In this document: positions 1-11,979 of the stretch, piece after piece | Layout of the letters: every line of letters starts with the position of its first letter | Position numbering within the stretch: the stretch's first letter is position 1 | Source: Spirogloea muscicola | Lineage: Eukaryota; Streptophyta; Zygnematophyceae; Spirogloeales; Spirogloeaceae | Direction of reading: 5' to 3' | DNA: 64,000 nt | Assembly: GCA_009602725.1 (NCBI GenBank) | Contig: WELB01000087.1 | Coordinates: 374,442-438,441 of the forward strand | The notes under the pieces: generated by a model | What the model saw: the letters and a program-made list of their open reading frames with translations, nothing else | Database searches by the model: none | Told to the model about the DNA's origin: nothing | Program-made: the position numbers and the translations under genes

Positions 1-40
1 CCGGCGGAGGCGGCGGCGGCGGCGGCGGCGGCGGCGGCAT
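1..40. repeat. (GGC)n trinucleotide run at window edge
   Basis: An almost pure GGC run fills positions 3-38. Similar runs in this window sit at the 5' coding ends of genes, so this may be the edge of a gene that starts to the left. No reading frame can be assigned. Confidence 0.7.
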
Positions 41-138
41 GCGGGGCGCCGCCGGGCCGTGGCAGCTGCAGCGGCAATGGCGCCCTGCCAACGATTCGGT
101 GCCTCGTTCCACTTCGTCGATCCAGACGGAGAGAACGT

Positions 139-186
139 CGGCTGCTGATGCGTTTTAGGGGCGGCTGTGAAAGGCCAGTCGAGTGC
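139..186 (+). repeat. Dispersed 48-bp hairpin repeat, copy 1
   Basis: The copy begins CGGCTGCTGAT, passes a T-rich centre and ends GCGGCTGTGAAAGGCCAGTC. It aligns with copies at 14853-14900, 19888-19942 and 53534-53588. The GGCTG and CCAGYC arms can form a short hairpin. Confidence 0.5.
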
Positions 187-703
187 ATTCAGACGTGGGT
201 CCTGATGGGGCTGGGCAGGCACACTCACCCTTGGCGGCAGTGAGCTTGATCAGGCATTTACTAGTGCCATTTCTGAACGCTTGATTCTGCTGAGACGTTT
301 CTGCTATCCATGTCAGGGCTTTGCAGCTTAAGCTTACTCTGTTGGAGAGCCCTCGCTTCGCTGCAAAAGAGCTATTTCCGTTTTGGATGAGATGCTTCTT
401 CTTTCACAGCCCTTGCACCCTCTGAAAGAACTGCGTCTTCCATTACAACCGTCGTCCCTGTCATTCCGAACTTCCCCGCATTGGCCTTACTATTTCTATG
501 AGCACCGCGCGCCTTCTCTCTCTGTTAAAAGCGCATCTTTGGTCTGGTTCACAGCCACCGCCTCCTTCTGGACGGAGTTCCCTCTCTCGTTAAAGAAAGT
601 GCTCGCCCATTGAGAAGAAATTTCTTTTGCGGCGGACTAATTGGAGATCCAAGGTTTATGTAACCAGTGGACTGCCGGTCAAATGCAAGAATGGATGCCC
701 ACT

Positions 704-749
704 TCGCCTGGAGGCAAATCTTCGCATCGCCTGGAGGCAAATCTTCGCA
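704..749. repeat. Two-copy direct repeat, about 22 bp
   Basis: CGCCTGGAGGCAAATCTTCG occurs twice in immediate succession. It lies in non-coding sequence. Confidence 0.8.
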
Positions 750-1629
750 ATTGAGAGACCCTCCACTTGCTGCTCTAGGACTTGTTGGACGGTTGCTCGA
801 CCATCTCACTTATCTGCAGCCTTGCTCGGTTCTCCAGGTACGAGCAACTAAGCAAGTCAGAGCATGAGCCTTCTGGCAAGCAGCTGACAGCCTTTCCTAT
901 TGACTTTTGACAGAGTTGCTCGAAGCTACGACGTGAATTTTCAGGTGCCTCTATCTAAGTCTGGACCTTGTCAGTCACTCTTGGGCTGCAATCTCACAAC
1001 CATTGCCCCACCTTGATACAACTCTTCCTTCTGTGTCAACCTTCTGCTGCCAACTGTCAATGAGACACAGTGGCTCAGGGTTTTCCAAGCCAGCTCGAGG
1101 TTGCCAAGGTCTGGGGCCCAGCCTGCAGAAGGACTTCGTCTGCACCTTATCCTTCTTGTCTGCAAGAGCATGGTGGTGGCCGTCGACCAAATGCTCAAGT
1201 GAGCACTAATGGGAGCTCCGCCATGCCACAAGGCATCTAAGAGTGAGCAGAGGGCTTGCGGGCGCACTCCAGCTTGAGCTTGCCACATTAAGTGCTCATC
1301 TGCTGGGCAGGCACGGTTGTACCCAACCGCCTTGCTCACTTGGTAGCCTCTACCTGCTTGCTCCGATCCTGGCAGCTTGCTACGTATGCCGTCTATGGTG
1401 GCCTCACTAACCTGCTTGGCTGGCTATCATTATCTGCACTGAGAAGGACTGAAGGGCAGCAGCCAAGGGCAGCAGCGATGGCAGCACTAGCAACTAACCG
1501 GAGCTGCGCTGTGGGCCTGGACGGGTGGCCGCCGTGTGTGAGGGTGCTGCAAGTTTGGCTGCAACAAGGATCTATGAAGGAGAGGAGGCAAGGCAGCATC
1601 AAGCTGCTGATAATCTGGAGGCTGCCTTG

Positions 1630-4033
1630 TCAGTGGCCCTGAGCTTGCCGCCTGAAGGCAACTGTGCACACGCGGCTGCCCTCCGATCCACCAAAGCGGA
1701 AACTGGGGTAAGAACGCACAAAGTCTATAAGCTCAAATGTTGCTCGAGTTGGCATGCTCTGTGTGCCATTTACTTCCCTCGCCTGCTTGAAGCCTCTGGT
1801 GGGCGTGGTGCTTGTTGGGGAGTCTATGTTGCAGAACTCCACGATAAGTTCCTCTTTTGTGAGGTTGCATGATGTGATGACCTGCAGATGCACAACCTCC
1901 ATCACCACATCATGGACATACATTGGAGGTCACATCTTTGACAACAGTCATTGCAAAGCCAAAAGTAACCTGCAGATGAATTGCAAGTGGCTTCAGCTTA
2001 TGGACTGCACCAACAAGCCGCCTGGAGCTATAAGCCTCTCCACGGCCTGCATGTACAATTTCCTGCCATGTGCAACACAAATGCGTGGGTAAGAAGGGCA
2101 GATGTTCATTGTTTCCGGCCAGAAAATGCTGACGCGATCCATACTTAATATAGCTGACTTATTTATCTGTACCAGTGGTATCAGATTTTGTGGCTTCATA
2201 CTGCAGACTTCTAACAAGCCCTTGGCATGCTGGAGGGCCTTGGCTGTACACGTACTTTCGAGCAGCACCATCTTGATGGAGGCCAACAGCATCAAGAGTG
2301 CCCTTGTCTGTGACCAGCTCGTACTGCCCCTCCAACCGGCTGTCTAAGATATTATCCACCTGCACACATATTCAACATGTTCACATGTCGGACAAATCGT
2401 AAGCTTCTGCTTACTGCAGCGGCTGAAGTGCTTCCCGCAAACCTCTACAAAAATCGCAATCACCTAGAACGTCAGCAAGCCTTTTCAGATGTTTATGAGG
2501 CGTGAGAGACACACAAAGAGGCACACGCACTCACATGGAAGTTGATGGACTGGTGACCATGCCGTTGTGCTACAGCTCGTGCAAGCTCAATTGCAGCCTC
2601 GCTGTAGTCGCTACCAGTAAGGTCTTTAAACCTGAAACCGCAGGATATCAACATTTCCCGCAGCCAGTCAGCATCTCATGTCAACAATCTCGTACAGTAA
2701 TGACATTGTGATCGATATAGTTGCAACGTAATGGCGGCTTCAGTTGCATATAGAATATTACACTGTGTCAGGACTTCACCCATGCTTAGATAAAGCGTGG
2801 AGCAGAAGACCATTGCCCGTGCCCAGGTCCAGGACACGCCAGGCAGTAGCATCCCCAGCAGTAGATCCAGGAACCCCTTGCCGTGCTTGGGGAGGGCTGC
2901 ACGCTGTGACGGACGAAGCGCGGACCTGCTCTGCCGGTAATCCGGCAGCTAATGCAGCGGCAACCCTTGTTGTCCATTCAACCATGATTTCCATCACTGA
3001 CTCCCCAAACCTGTTGCACAAGCACATCTCCTGATCAGCTGTGCTCTAGTGAAACAAGCATATCCAGATACATGATGACTTCTTGGTGTGCTTGACGAGG
3101 TCATTGTCCACCTTGCGCTATGACTGGTCCATTACTGTCTCTGAGGAGTCAAATTAGTACCAAAGTGTCATCTCAGAGTAAAACGAACAAAGCAAAAGTT
3201 GCATGAGGATCACTTTTGTCAGCTTCAAGCACCGAACCACACCAACAGATTTTCGACAGGCGACTCACCAAATCTCTCCCGGCTCGCCACGTTCGTGGAA
3301 ATTGGCAAGTTCATCAGCATACACAGCGTCCCAATGGCTCTGCTGGCCAAGGACGGAGCCATTGCCTGCGTCACGCCCCTCCTCATCCTCCAGACTGCAC
3401 ACATTGCTGCAGCAGCAATGAGGCAATTGCGGCAGCTCCTTAAGGATGTGCACTACTTGACGAACCCTGGCGAGGACATCAAACCCTGAGGGATGCTGCG
3501 ACTTGGCTGCCCTATACGCCAGCAGGTGCAGCACTGATGTGACACTCTGATGTCACAAACACAACAAGCGCGAGTAATGTGCTTGGCGCCTGTTGCGAGA
3601 AACAGGTCGGTGTGCGTCCCGACGGGCTTTGCAACACGAGCACAGGTCTGATTGATGAGAGGCTGCGACGAATTCGTGTCCACAGGCCTTTTCTTCGTGA
3701 CCACTGCTTGCAATGGATGCCCGTTGTGCAGCCTTGCGAGCAATACCAGCGTGCCGCGGCGGACAACGTTTTGGACGATACATACTACACGCAGCGCTTG
3801 GAAGCCACGCACCCGTTGTTGTCGTCCTCCACCGTGGCCATGACCTCCATGACCTCGGCCGTCCGCATGTCCTCGCCGTCCAGCGTGCTCCCATACTCGC
3901 TCTTGACGGACCACGAGTCTGCGGCGATCGAGCGCTCGTCGTCGGAGCCGTGGTGCTCCTCCCCGTCCGCCGCAGCCGCCGCCGCCGCCCTCTCCCCGTG
4001 CTCTCCGTGCACTGCCGTCCGGTACCCCACCAT
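1630..4033 (-). CDS. EFM4/METTL10-type protein-lysine methyltransferase (AR401-like), multi-exon
   Basis: This is an S-adenosylmethionine-dependent class I methyltransferase; family members (yeast Efm4, human METTL10, plant AR401) methylate lysine on translation elongation factor eEF1A in the cytosol. Exons on the minus strand are roughly 3785-4033 (acidic N-terminus with SIAADSWSVKSEYGSTLDGE), 3269-3394 (SHWDAVYADELANFHERGE), 2780-3010 (VMEIMVEW and SAM motif I LDLGTGNGLLLHALSK), 2535-2631 (LTGSDYSEAAIELARAVA), about 2250-2359 (post-I motif YELVTDKGTLDAVGLHQDG), about 2003-2060 (RLIAPGGLLV) and 1630-1881 (ITSCNLTKEELIVEF, then FVRSYPSFRFGGSEGSRVCT). The joins 3269/3010, 2780/2631 and 2535/2359 keep frame with GT-AG ends. 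One more exon may lie between 3395 and 3785. The start at 4033 is the first Met of the conserved N-terminal exon. It is head-to-head with the DUF1348 gene. Confidence 0.88.
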
Positions 4034-4658
4034 CCTCCTCCGCCACCGTTCGCCGCCGCCTCCGCTAGTTCAGTCTGAAGACGCGCCCGAGCCGCCGCCG
4101 CCGCCGTTGCCTCGGGCGCCTATCTCGCCGCGAATCTCGCCGCGTCCGGCGCCGTCTCCGGCGATGCGGGGGAGCGGGGGTTGGCGTTGGTCCGGAGGGG
4201 GAGTCTGGCCACGGCCGCCGCCCTCCCCACTCAAAAGCGGGTTCCCTTGACGCCGTCAATTGCGGCGTTTAGTGCGTTCAGGGCCCTTCCGACGCTCCCC
4301 GAGGACTTTCCTCCCGCCCCCGCGCCTTGACCTCCGACGCCGCGGATATCGGCGTCCGAGCATGGAGGGCCGTCATTCCGAATGAACAAGCTCGAAGTTG
4401 TCGAGGAACCGCTGACGGGGCCCCCTTGGTCTCGCCGGCTGAGCGTGGCCCGCCACGAGGTCAAAGCGATGGAGATACCCGGCACAGTTCCGTTCCATTG
4501 TCGGCGAGTTAACGAGAAGTTAGCTTGGTGTCGCTGCGCGAACCCCTCGGCTGGTGTCCCCCGTCATTCGAATACGAACCCGGCACCGCCGCCGTTGCTG
4601 CCTGGACCGCGGCGGCGGCTGCGGCGGCGGCGGCGGCGGCAGCGGCGGCGGCGGCGGA
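4034..4658. promoter_or_regulatory. GC-rich shared upstream region of two divergent genes
   Basis: The stretch between the methyltransferase start (minus strand) and the DUF1348 gene (plus strand) is very GC-rich with GCCGCC and GGCGGC runs and no conserved reading frame. By position it must hold both promoters. No specific factor site was recognised. Confidence 0.4.
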
Positions 4659-4659
4659 N

Positions 4660-5495
4660 CGCATGGCGCCCGCATGGCGCGCGTCTGATTGCGCCGCCGC
4701 CGCCGCCGCCGCCGCCGCGTGCGCAGGTGCAGGCGGCGGAGGACGGGTGGAACTCGCGCGACCCGGAGCGCGTGTGCCTGGCGTACACGCCCGACTCGCA
4801 GTGGCGCAACCGCGACGAGGTCTTCGAGGGCCGCGAGGCCATCAAGGCCTTCCTGCGCCGCAAGTGGGCCGCGGAGCTGGACTACCGCCTCACCAAGTGG
4901 CTCTTCTGCCACGACGGGCACCGCATTGCCGTGCACTTCCAGTACGAGTTCCACGACGTCGGCGGCCAGTGGTATCGCGCCTATGGCAATGAGGCAAGCG
5001 CTTTGCCATCCAGCGTCCAATTCTTGCAGCCCAGAGAACGTGATAATCATGACCTTCCGCAGAACACTTGGCGGCAAACATCAAAGGCGTCAAGCACTCA
5101 GGACCACGGACTGGCTCTTACCACTCTCAAGCATCTCAAGATCTTAGCGCCTCGTTTGCTGCCAGGGCTACACGCCTTGTCAAGCTCGTGTTGAGATAAG
5201 CTGCTGTTGTACGTGCGGGTGTGGAATGTAACGCTGGAAAGTGGCTGCAGAATGTGTCGGCAAGATGCCTGCAGCCCCCATAGTCCGAGCAGCTGTGGCA
5301 GAGGTCCACTTCACAGTGCCAAACTTTGTCGAGGTCCTGACACTGAGGTGCTGCGGCTGTGCCCCTCTGTGCCAGCACTGGGAGTTTGACGACAAGGGCC
5401 TGATGAAGAAGCGGGACATGAGCGCCAACAATGTGCCCATCACATTTGCCGAACGCCGCATCAAAGTCGACCAAGCCCCCATCCTGACCCAATAG
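4660..5495 (+). CDS. DUF1348 / SnoaL-like (NTF2-fold) small protein, 5' end damaged by N
   Basis: This belongs to the DUF1348 branch of the NTF2/SnoaL-like fold, small cytosolic alpha+beta proteins of unsettled function. Exon 1 ends at 4993 and contains [40 protein letters not shown] and QWYRAYGNE. Exon 2 (5376-5495) reads [19 protein letters not shown], then [10 protein letters not shown] and a TAG stop. Joining GNE to HWEFDD restores the family's typical GNENWEFD block. The donor after GAG at 4993 is GC rather than GT (GAG|GCAAGC), so this looks like a GC-AG intron. The start codon cannot be placed: a single N at 4659 interrupts the GC-rich 5' end, and only Pro-rich sequence lies between it and the domain. 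It converges with RRP6 at 5.5-5.8 kb. Confidence 0.85.
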
Positions 5496-5778
5496 GCTGT
5501 CGCCTCCAGCACAGCCCTCCACACCAGCCACTGGGACGCACCACACAGCTAGCCGCCTCCTTCGCTCAGGCACTTACTGAGCCAATGAGCGCATCAGTGA
5601 ATTACCTTTCCCTTTGCACTTGATAGAGCGGCCAAGAAGGCCGGTCACCCCAGCATGCTCTTTATACACTTTTTCGCCAGTGCCACTCTGTCGATGGCAC
5701 TGGCCAAAACCATGCGGTGAGCCACGTGCAGCCTGCAGAGGTGCTCTTTGTACTGCAATCGATCTGAGTCATCTTGTT

Positions 5779-8700
5779 TCAGAATGTTGCAGAGCGGTTC
5801 CCGCTTCGCGGATATACCTGGCTCCGCTTGCCGGGCTTCAGGCCGGCAGGCATTGCCTCCTCGCGAAAGGCCAGCATGGGGTCGAATGCTCCACCCTCAG
5901 AGGCCTGGATGGTGGTGACGACAGCAGCAACCTGCCGAGCTGCCTTGCCACGCTTCCTCTCATGCACCACTGGAAGTGGCTCGTATGCAACCTGTCGTCC
6001 ACTACGCAGTGCCTTCTGAGCCTCATTGTAGTCAAAGGGAAGCAATGGAGGACGCCCGTCGCTCTGCTGTATAGTAGCGTCATCGCAGGCCGTGGCCACT
6101 GGCGCCTCCTTCCTCCTCTTCTTCACTGACTGGCGATGCACCTCAGCCAGGGAGAGCAGCAGTGCATCACCCTGCCCTTGCAGAGTGCCCACCGGCAGAG
6201 TCTGCTCACCATCAATGTCGGCCACAGGGCTGAGATCACTGGCAAGGCTGTTGCCACTCGCTGCCGCTGCATCGCCGAAAAGGAGGACATCCTCACCGGC
6301 GTCCAGCCACCTGACTACCTCCACATTGCCGTTCTCTGTGACAGCAGCGCCCTGGTCCATGCCAAGCGAGGCAGGTAGTTCCTCGCCTCTTGTTGTCGTA
6401 TCCACGTTTTCTGTGGAGCGAACAGTGGTCGCATCTGCCTCTCTGTCAACAGTCTCCGGCAGCCTGGCGAAAGGTAGCCTGAGTGACGACAGAATCTGCC
6501 GGGCCCTCCTCGCATCACTGTCTCTCTTTGATTCCGTCACTTGATCCTGCAAAAGATGGAGATTTTCCACACACTCAGCGCAATCCTACGCATGCTTGGA
6601 ATGGCTCAAGTCAAATGAACAGCTGACTGCTTGACATTTCTGCATGCAGATGTAAGAAGTGCAGAGTTGAGGGCTCTGCAGCAGCTCCTGCACATCGTAA
6701 TGACTCTAAATGGCACCTACAATGACCTTGTTTCAGTAGAATGTATATCAGAAGGACAAGCAGCTGGGTAGCAGATGCATAGGAGGGACTGGGAAGGCCA
6801 TTCAGAACCTACCCTGGCAGAGGCAGCAGCCGCTGGTTGTTCTTGCAACAATGCTGCCGCACTGTGTCTGGCGCTGGCAGAGTGCCCCCCGAGCATGGCG
6901 CCGAGGCCATTAGCGCGCCTCCGGACCGCAACCAGGCGGCTGCCTGGTGCCTCCAGGGCCGGGGCCGGCCCCTGCGGCTGCTGTCCCACCTCGCCTTGAA
7001 GGTGTGACGGCGCCCGGGCATTGCCATGGACATCCAACATCGCAGCCCGGGCCTCAAACAGGGGCGCAGCACCCTGCCCAGCACGCGCCTCTTTGTAGCT
7101 ACAGCTTGAGTTGGTGCTAACCCCCACCACTCTCGCCGCGCTGACAAGCGCCACTGCTGTCTGCACGACCTCAGCCGTTCTAAGCTTCGGTCGCCCGGTG
7201 AACATTGACGAGGTGTTTGCCTGCCGGACAACCACTGCCGTCCTCTTCCTGCTGAAGCTGGTAGCTGACCGCCCCGTCTCCGCTGTGGTTCCAGCAGCGA
7301 CCTGGTCCAGAGCAACAACTGTACTCGTGTGCGACTGCGAGCCGCAGTTGCTTGCCATCTGAGGGGCTTCTGAGGTGCTTGCAGCCCTCAACTCGTCGGC
7401 GTCACTGGCTGCCTGGTGATTCTTGAGCACGCTGCCACTCTCATGAGCCATGGCCCTGACTTCGCTTATCGCAGGCTGCTTCTGAATGGCCCCCAAGACA
7501 CCGTTGGGCTGCCTCCGGCTCGGCGGCGGCGGCGGCGGCACATGCAGGTGGACAGCATCCCTGGCCCTGACGATGACCTCCACCACAGCCTGCGCACTCT
7601 TGGCGACAATCGGGAAGCGTCTCGCGCTCTTGAGCAGCGCATGCGCTGACCCCGGCATCTGCTCGGCTGCTCCACCTCAATAGACACAAGTCGATCCTGC
7701 ATTGCATCAGTCGGTGCAATGCAGAACTACTCGCATGTCATTTGAGGTGCCAGTTTCACCTTTGAGGGTAATCCTGTGCGCCTAGCTTGCTCAAGTTTGA
7801 CTGCATGTTGATCACATCAAGTCTGCAACAAGACTGGAGGGGCACAAGCTTGTGGCTTCACCAAGGCGGAGAAGCAGGTGGTTGGGGAGCACGTAGCAGG
7901 TGCTCTCGTCTTCCCTGCGCGCCACAGCGTCCCGCCACCTGTAGAGGCCCTGTTGGCACCAAAAGCCTCACAATCCAACAAAAGCATCACAGCACTGTGT
8001 AACGTGCACAGCGAGCGGCTCTTATAAAGCAGACATCCCCTGGCAAAGCGTCCATGAGGTCATGTCAAAAATTTAAGTCACTATTCACGCAACTTAGAGC
8101 TACTATGCGTGTACATCAGCAGAAGATAGCAGCAAGTGGTGACCATCGACAATGGCGATTCGTACGCACTGCAAGCACTGCGAGCTGCCATGCATCCAGC
8201 TCTGTCTGCTGTGTCCTGCAATGTCAGAAACGAGGTCAAGCCTGGTCGAGGACAGGGGTGTGCTATCTCAAAATCCTCAGCCTCTAACAGTGTCATGAGA
8301 TAAAGCCCTGCAAAGAGTGATTGCAAAGCGCAGCTCACTGGTAGAGCCGCAAGTGAGAGGTCTCAGTGAGCAGCTCCTTCTCGTACAGCTTGCAGCACAA
8401 GGCCTTACTCCGATTCAGGACCTGCAGAGGAAGTGGACTAGACGAGTCAGCAGCTTCACCAACCTCCTCTATCTCCAGATTTTTCAGGAGCAAAAGTAGA
8501 AGAACGTTTGCCTTCATTTGAGTAGGAGCTGCGCATGTTCGCATGCCCTTGCTTACCCAGCATGGCCAACATTGTCTTACCTCTAAAAGCAAGGATTGCA
8601 AAGAGGCCTCCCCATCCTCAGCCAGCTTGCCTTCTCCATTGGCCATGAGCTTAGCATCCTTCTTCAGAAGAGCCTCTTTGAGCCTATCATAAATGAAGAG

Positions 8701-11512
8701 CAAGTAGTGCGTATCCTCTCTTGCATACCTACATGGTGCACAATGCATCTGTCTCATTACTACCCAGCATCCTCCAAGCATCTACCAATGCTTCCACTTC
8801 TTTGGGGGTGACTGACCAGGCTCATTTCGTTGACGATAAGGTCTAGATTCATGTATTGTACAATGACTATCGTCTATATGTGCACACTGGGTTTGAAGTT
8901 CTGGTCAGTGACATATGAATGGCAGTCACCTACTTGCTGATCAGGAACAGGTGATCATGGGGCAATAAACTATGTCTCCATCGCATCATCAGGAGAAAAG
9001 GACATGCCAAATTCAGGAGCAAAAAAGCAGGTGTGATTTGCAGGTGCAGCTCACTTCAGCATGTCTGCAGGAAGCGGCCGGAGCCTCCAGTCAGCCAATT
9101 GATACCTAACAGTTGGCAAACACAATCATCTCCTTTAACCTTGTGCTCCAACTTGTCCACAAGCAACTCTCGTAAGTGAAGAGTATAAAATCGATAGGAA
9201 ACATCAACTGTTAAGTCATGATGAAAGCATTGGCCTCGTTGAGTACTGCAGGTCTGTAGGTGGCTCATGCTATGGGCTTCAGAGTCGAAATGGAAGAGGA
9301 ACAGATGATGACAGTGAAGATGGGCAGAACTCTCAGGACCAATCGGGGCATACCGCTTGTCAGCCTGGACACCGCAGTATTCTGACAGCAAAGAGGCCAG
9401 CCCGTGCCCATCACGCTGCAGCACCCTGGAGGCCTGCAAACGCACGCCCTCTGATTATTACTCACTGGTGAACGACCTCTCGTTTGAGCTGGGCTTCAAA
9501 GACTCTTACATTGTGCCACGAGTAACAATACAACGCTTGATCTGCACAAGGACATGATCCTCTCCTTTCCCCGGTTGCTGGCAGGCATCCACGTTGGAAG
9601 GCACATCCATAGCCCAGTTGGCATACAGACCTGGCCGGTGTCAAAGAGGTTGAGGATATATATGCCAAAGTCGCGCTGGAGCCACAGAACGTCCCTATCT
9701 GCGCCGTGCAGCACCTACACCAGAGCCTTGGATGCCACTTGGCAAAGTCAGTGCCGTGTTGACCAAGGTCTGTGAACCTTAACAGCATTATGCGTAGACC
9801 AAGCATGAAGTGCAGACCTTATGATCAGCTTGCGGGCTGCAGGAGCTAGGCATTGTCAGGCTTCTGATATTAGGCTTCAACAATATATCCACAGTAGTTG
9901 GATTTTAGGCGTGGAAGAGTCATATTCGTCAGAGAATCCAGTTCAACAACCATCAATCACAAAGAAACAACCATTCATCACAAAGAGTTAAACACTTGGG
10001 CATTTGCCTGACTGCTAAGGCTGCTGGCAGCCTCTTGTCTATCGCTCGTACAGCAAGGGTACATCGCCAAGGCTCTGACCTTGAGCACGGCGGGGTCAGC
10101 AAAGATTGGGCCAAGGGCCTCGCCGATGTGACTGCGCAGGGCGAGCACGTCCACTACAAAGTCCTCTGTGCGCGTCGACAGCTGCATGACGCAGGTGAAA
10201 CCCTGGAAGCTGCGGTAGTGGTGATTTTCCAGATCGACCTGTGCCAACGGCAAAGCCCTCCACACACATCAGAGTCATAAATGAGCAGCTTGAGTGCTGA
10301 ATAGAATCCACTTAATGGCAAAATTCTTCAAGCTGCAAAATGTTGGTGAAAGTCACGGCCCTATCCTCTACAGATCCTTGGGAGCCCCCTCACCGCGATT
10401 TCCCTGCATTTAAGCAGGGAGGTGACGACAACCGCCAGCTGCTCCGGCGTCTCCACAAGCGTGAACCGCGTGTCGTCCAGCGCTGGCGCCGGCTGTGGTG
10501 CCGCTGGCGCCAGCTGCCAGCTGGGGTACCGCAAGTCGTGCAGCTGGTCCTGCCACCGTCAAAGGCTGTTCATGAGCGCTCGGATGCCTTATGACAGCAC
10601 TTGTTTCCAAGAGCTGTCACGGTCAGCACAAGGGCATTGTGCTGAACCCTAGAGCCTAAAACCTAAGCTAATAGGACCTCGAAACCTGGTCTCATCCCTC
10701 ACTGTCGCTCTTTCCCCTTAGCCATGCTCCTGTCTGTATGTGAGCCTCGTCATGTGGCGGTTGCCAGCAGACGTTGCTAGTATCTGCTTGAGTTCAGCAT
10801 GTTGCCATCTGCTTGAGGTCACGCTCATTCAAGTGACCTATCCTACGATGCCACAACCTCAGAATGCTACTCCCCCCTTTCACTGCCACGCTGAACATCT
10901 TGAGGTTGTGGCATCGTAGGCTCTGTCACTTGAATGAGCGTGATCTCAAGCAGATGGTAACACAACACAGCATACCTCCAGAGGATGCGTGCGGCTGCTG
11001 TTTGGGGCTGCATTGGCGTTGTTGGCGGCGTCCTTGAAGAGCGCTTGCGGCCGGGGCAGCGTAGGCACGTGGAAGGGGACCCGCCGCACATGGGCGGTGG
11101 TGGGCACTGCGGCGGCCGGCAAGGCCGCCGACGACGACGGCCGCTGGCCCCGCGCCTCGTCGAGCGCGGCGTCCACGCGCTCCATGAGGCCGTCCTGCAC
11201 GTCCACGAGCCACTCCGCGGCGTCGTCGGTGTCGGCGCCGGCTGGCCACGAGGGCAGCGCCGCCGCGCCACCGCCGCCGCCGCCCCCGAAGGTCGCCAGC
11301 AGGGCCTCGGCGCGGGCAGCGAGAGCCTCGACGCGCCCAGCAAACGCCCGGAAGCTGGCGTAGTAGTGGTAGTCGTCGTCCTCGGGCAGGCCCTCGGCCG
11401 CGGCCGTGGCCGCCTCCACCGCGCTCGCCAGCGGCCCCTGCCATGCATAGCCGACCACAATCAATGGCGTCACTTGGGCAGCAGCGAGCAGGCCATGGCT
11501 GCCAACATGCAC
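5779..11512 (-). CDS. RRP6/EXOSC10-type 3'-5' exoribonuclease of the nuclear exosome, multi-exon
   Basis: RRP6 is the nuclear exosome-associated DEDDy exonuclease that trims and degrades rRNA, snoRNA and aberrant RNA. The N-terminal PMC2NT region is read at about 11430-10978 ([18 protein letters not shown], later [19 protein letters not shown]). The catalytic domain follows: Exo I in [20 protein letters not shown] (about 10240-10010), Exo II in [20 protein letters not shown] (about 9715), then [11 protein letters not shown] (about 9400), [16 protein letters not shown] (about 9100-9060) and Exo [19 protein letters not shown] (about 8720). All DEDDy residues are visible. The HRDC domain is at about 7965-7830 ([30 protein letters not shown]). 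A long Ala/Ser-rich tail (6750-7658) leads to the last exon (5779-6546), ending [20 protein letters not shown]. The start is uncertain; GC-rich sequence up to 11829 could hold an extra 5' exon. Confidence 0.9.
10802..10960. repeat. Large inverted repeat (60-bp arms, 39-bp loop) in an RRP6 intron
   Basis: The left arm 10802-10861 and right arm 10901-10960 are reverse complements with five mismatches by direct comparison, three of them clustered in one four-base block. The arms start TTGCCATCTGCTTGAG and end GCCACAACCTCA. The repeat lies in the intron between the RRP6 exon ending near 10978 and the next at about 10600. In RNA it would form a long imperfect hairpin. It could be a foldback/MITE-type element or a hairpin RNA precursor. 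Confidence 0.9.
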
Positions 11513-11979
11513 GGCGGCAGCAGCAGCAGCAGCCTGCTCAAGTAGAGCCCAAAGCGGCAGCAGAAGCTTGGCGGCAGCGTGCTCGCCTCGAAGTCCTCGA
11601 AGAAGCTGCGGGCCTCGCTCGGTGGTACCGGGCCGCCGCCGCCGCCGCTGCCCATGCCATCGTCGGGGCCTGCCATCAAGCCTCCATCGCCACTGTGACG
11701 GCGTCGCCGCTTTGTGCCCCTGGCACTTGACGCTGGCGGCAATTCCTCTGCGCCGATGTCCAACAGGCGTGGCACAGTGAGCACGACGGCGCCTTTGCCG
11801 CCGCTGCTAGGCCCGGCAGCGCGCTGCAAGGCACGTCCTCAGTGCCAGGACTTCGATCTCGACGCAACTTCCGCTAGCGGCTAGCTCGTGAGCTCTCGTG
11901 AGATGGAGTGCCTGACCACCGCGTCACTACGAAGCACTGGAAGGACGTGGAGACGAGGGTTCAGGGCTTTAGACTACAC

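Larger units (their letters stand above)
41..1629. other. Intergenic stretch with repeat fragments, no gene recognised
   Basis: No conserved protein is visible on either strand. The stretch holds a hairpin-repeat copy (139-186), a reverse-oriented copy of the same motif (541-565), a GCTCGCCCATTGAG motif (596-620) shared with the retroelement fragment near 15 kb, and a direct repeat of about 22 bp (704-749). The rest looks like the downstream region of the methyltransferase gene. Confidence 0.5.

Noticed and set aside
4525-4992. A poly-Ala protein starting at 4525
   Set aside because: It is an alternative frame of GGC repeats. The DUF1348 domain is in a different frame of the same strand.
10802-10960. 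Rho-independent terminator
   Set aside because: The host is eukaryotic, the stem is far too long, no T-tract follows, and it lies inside an intron.
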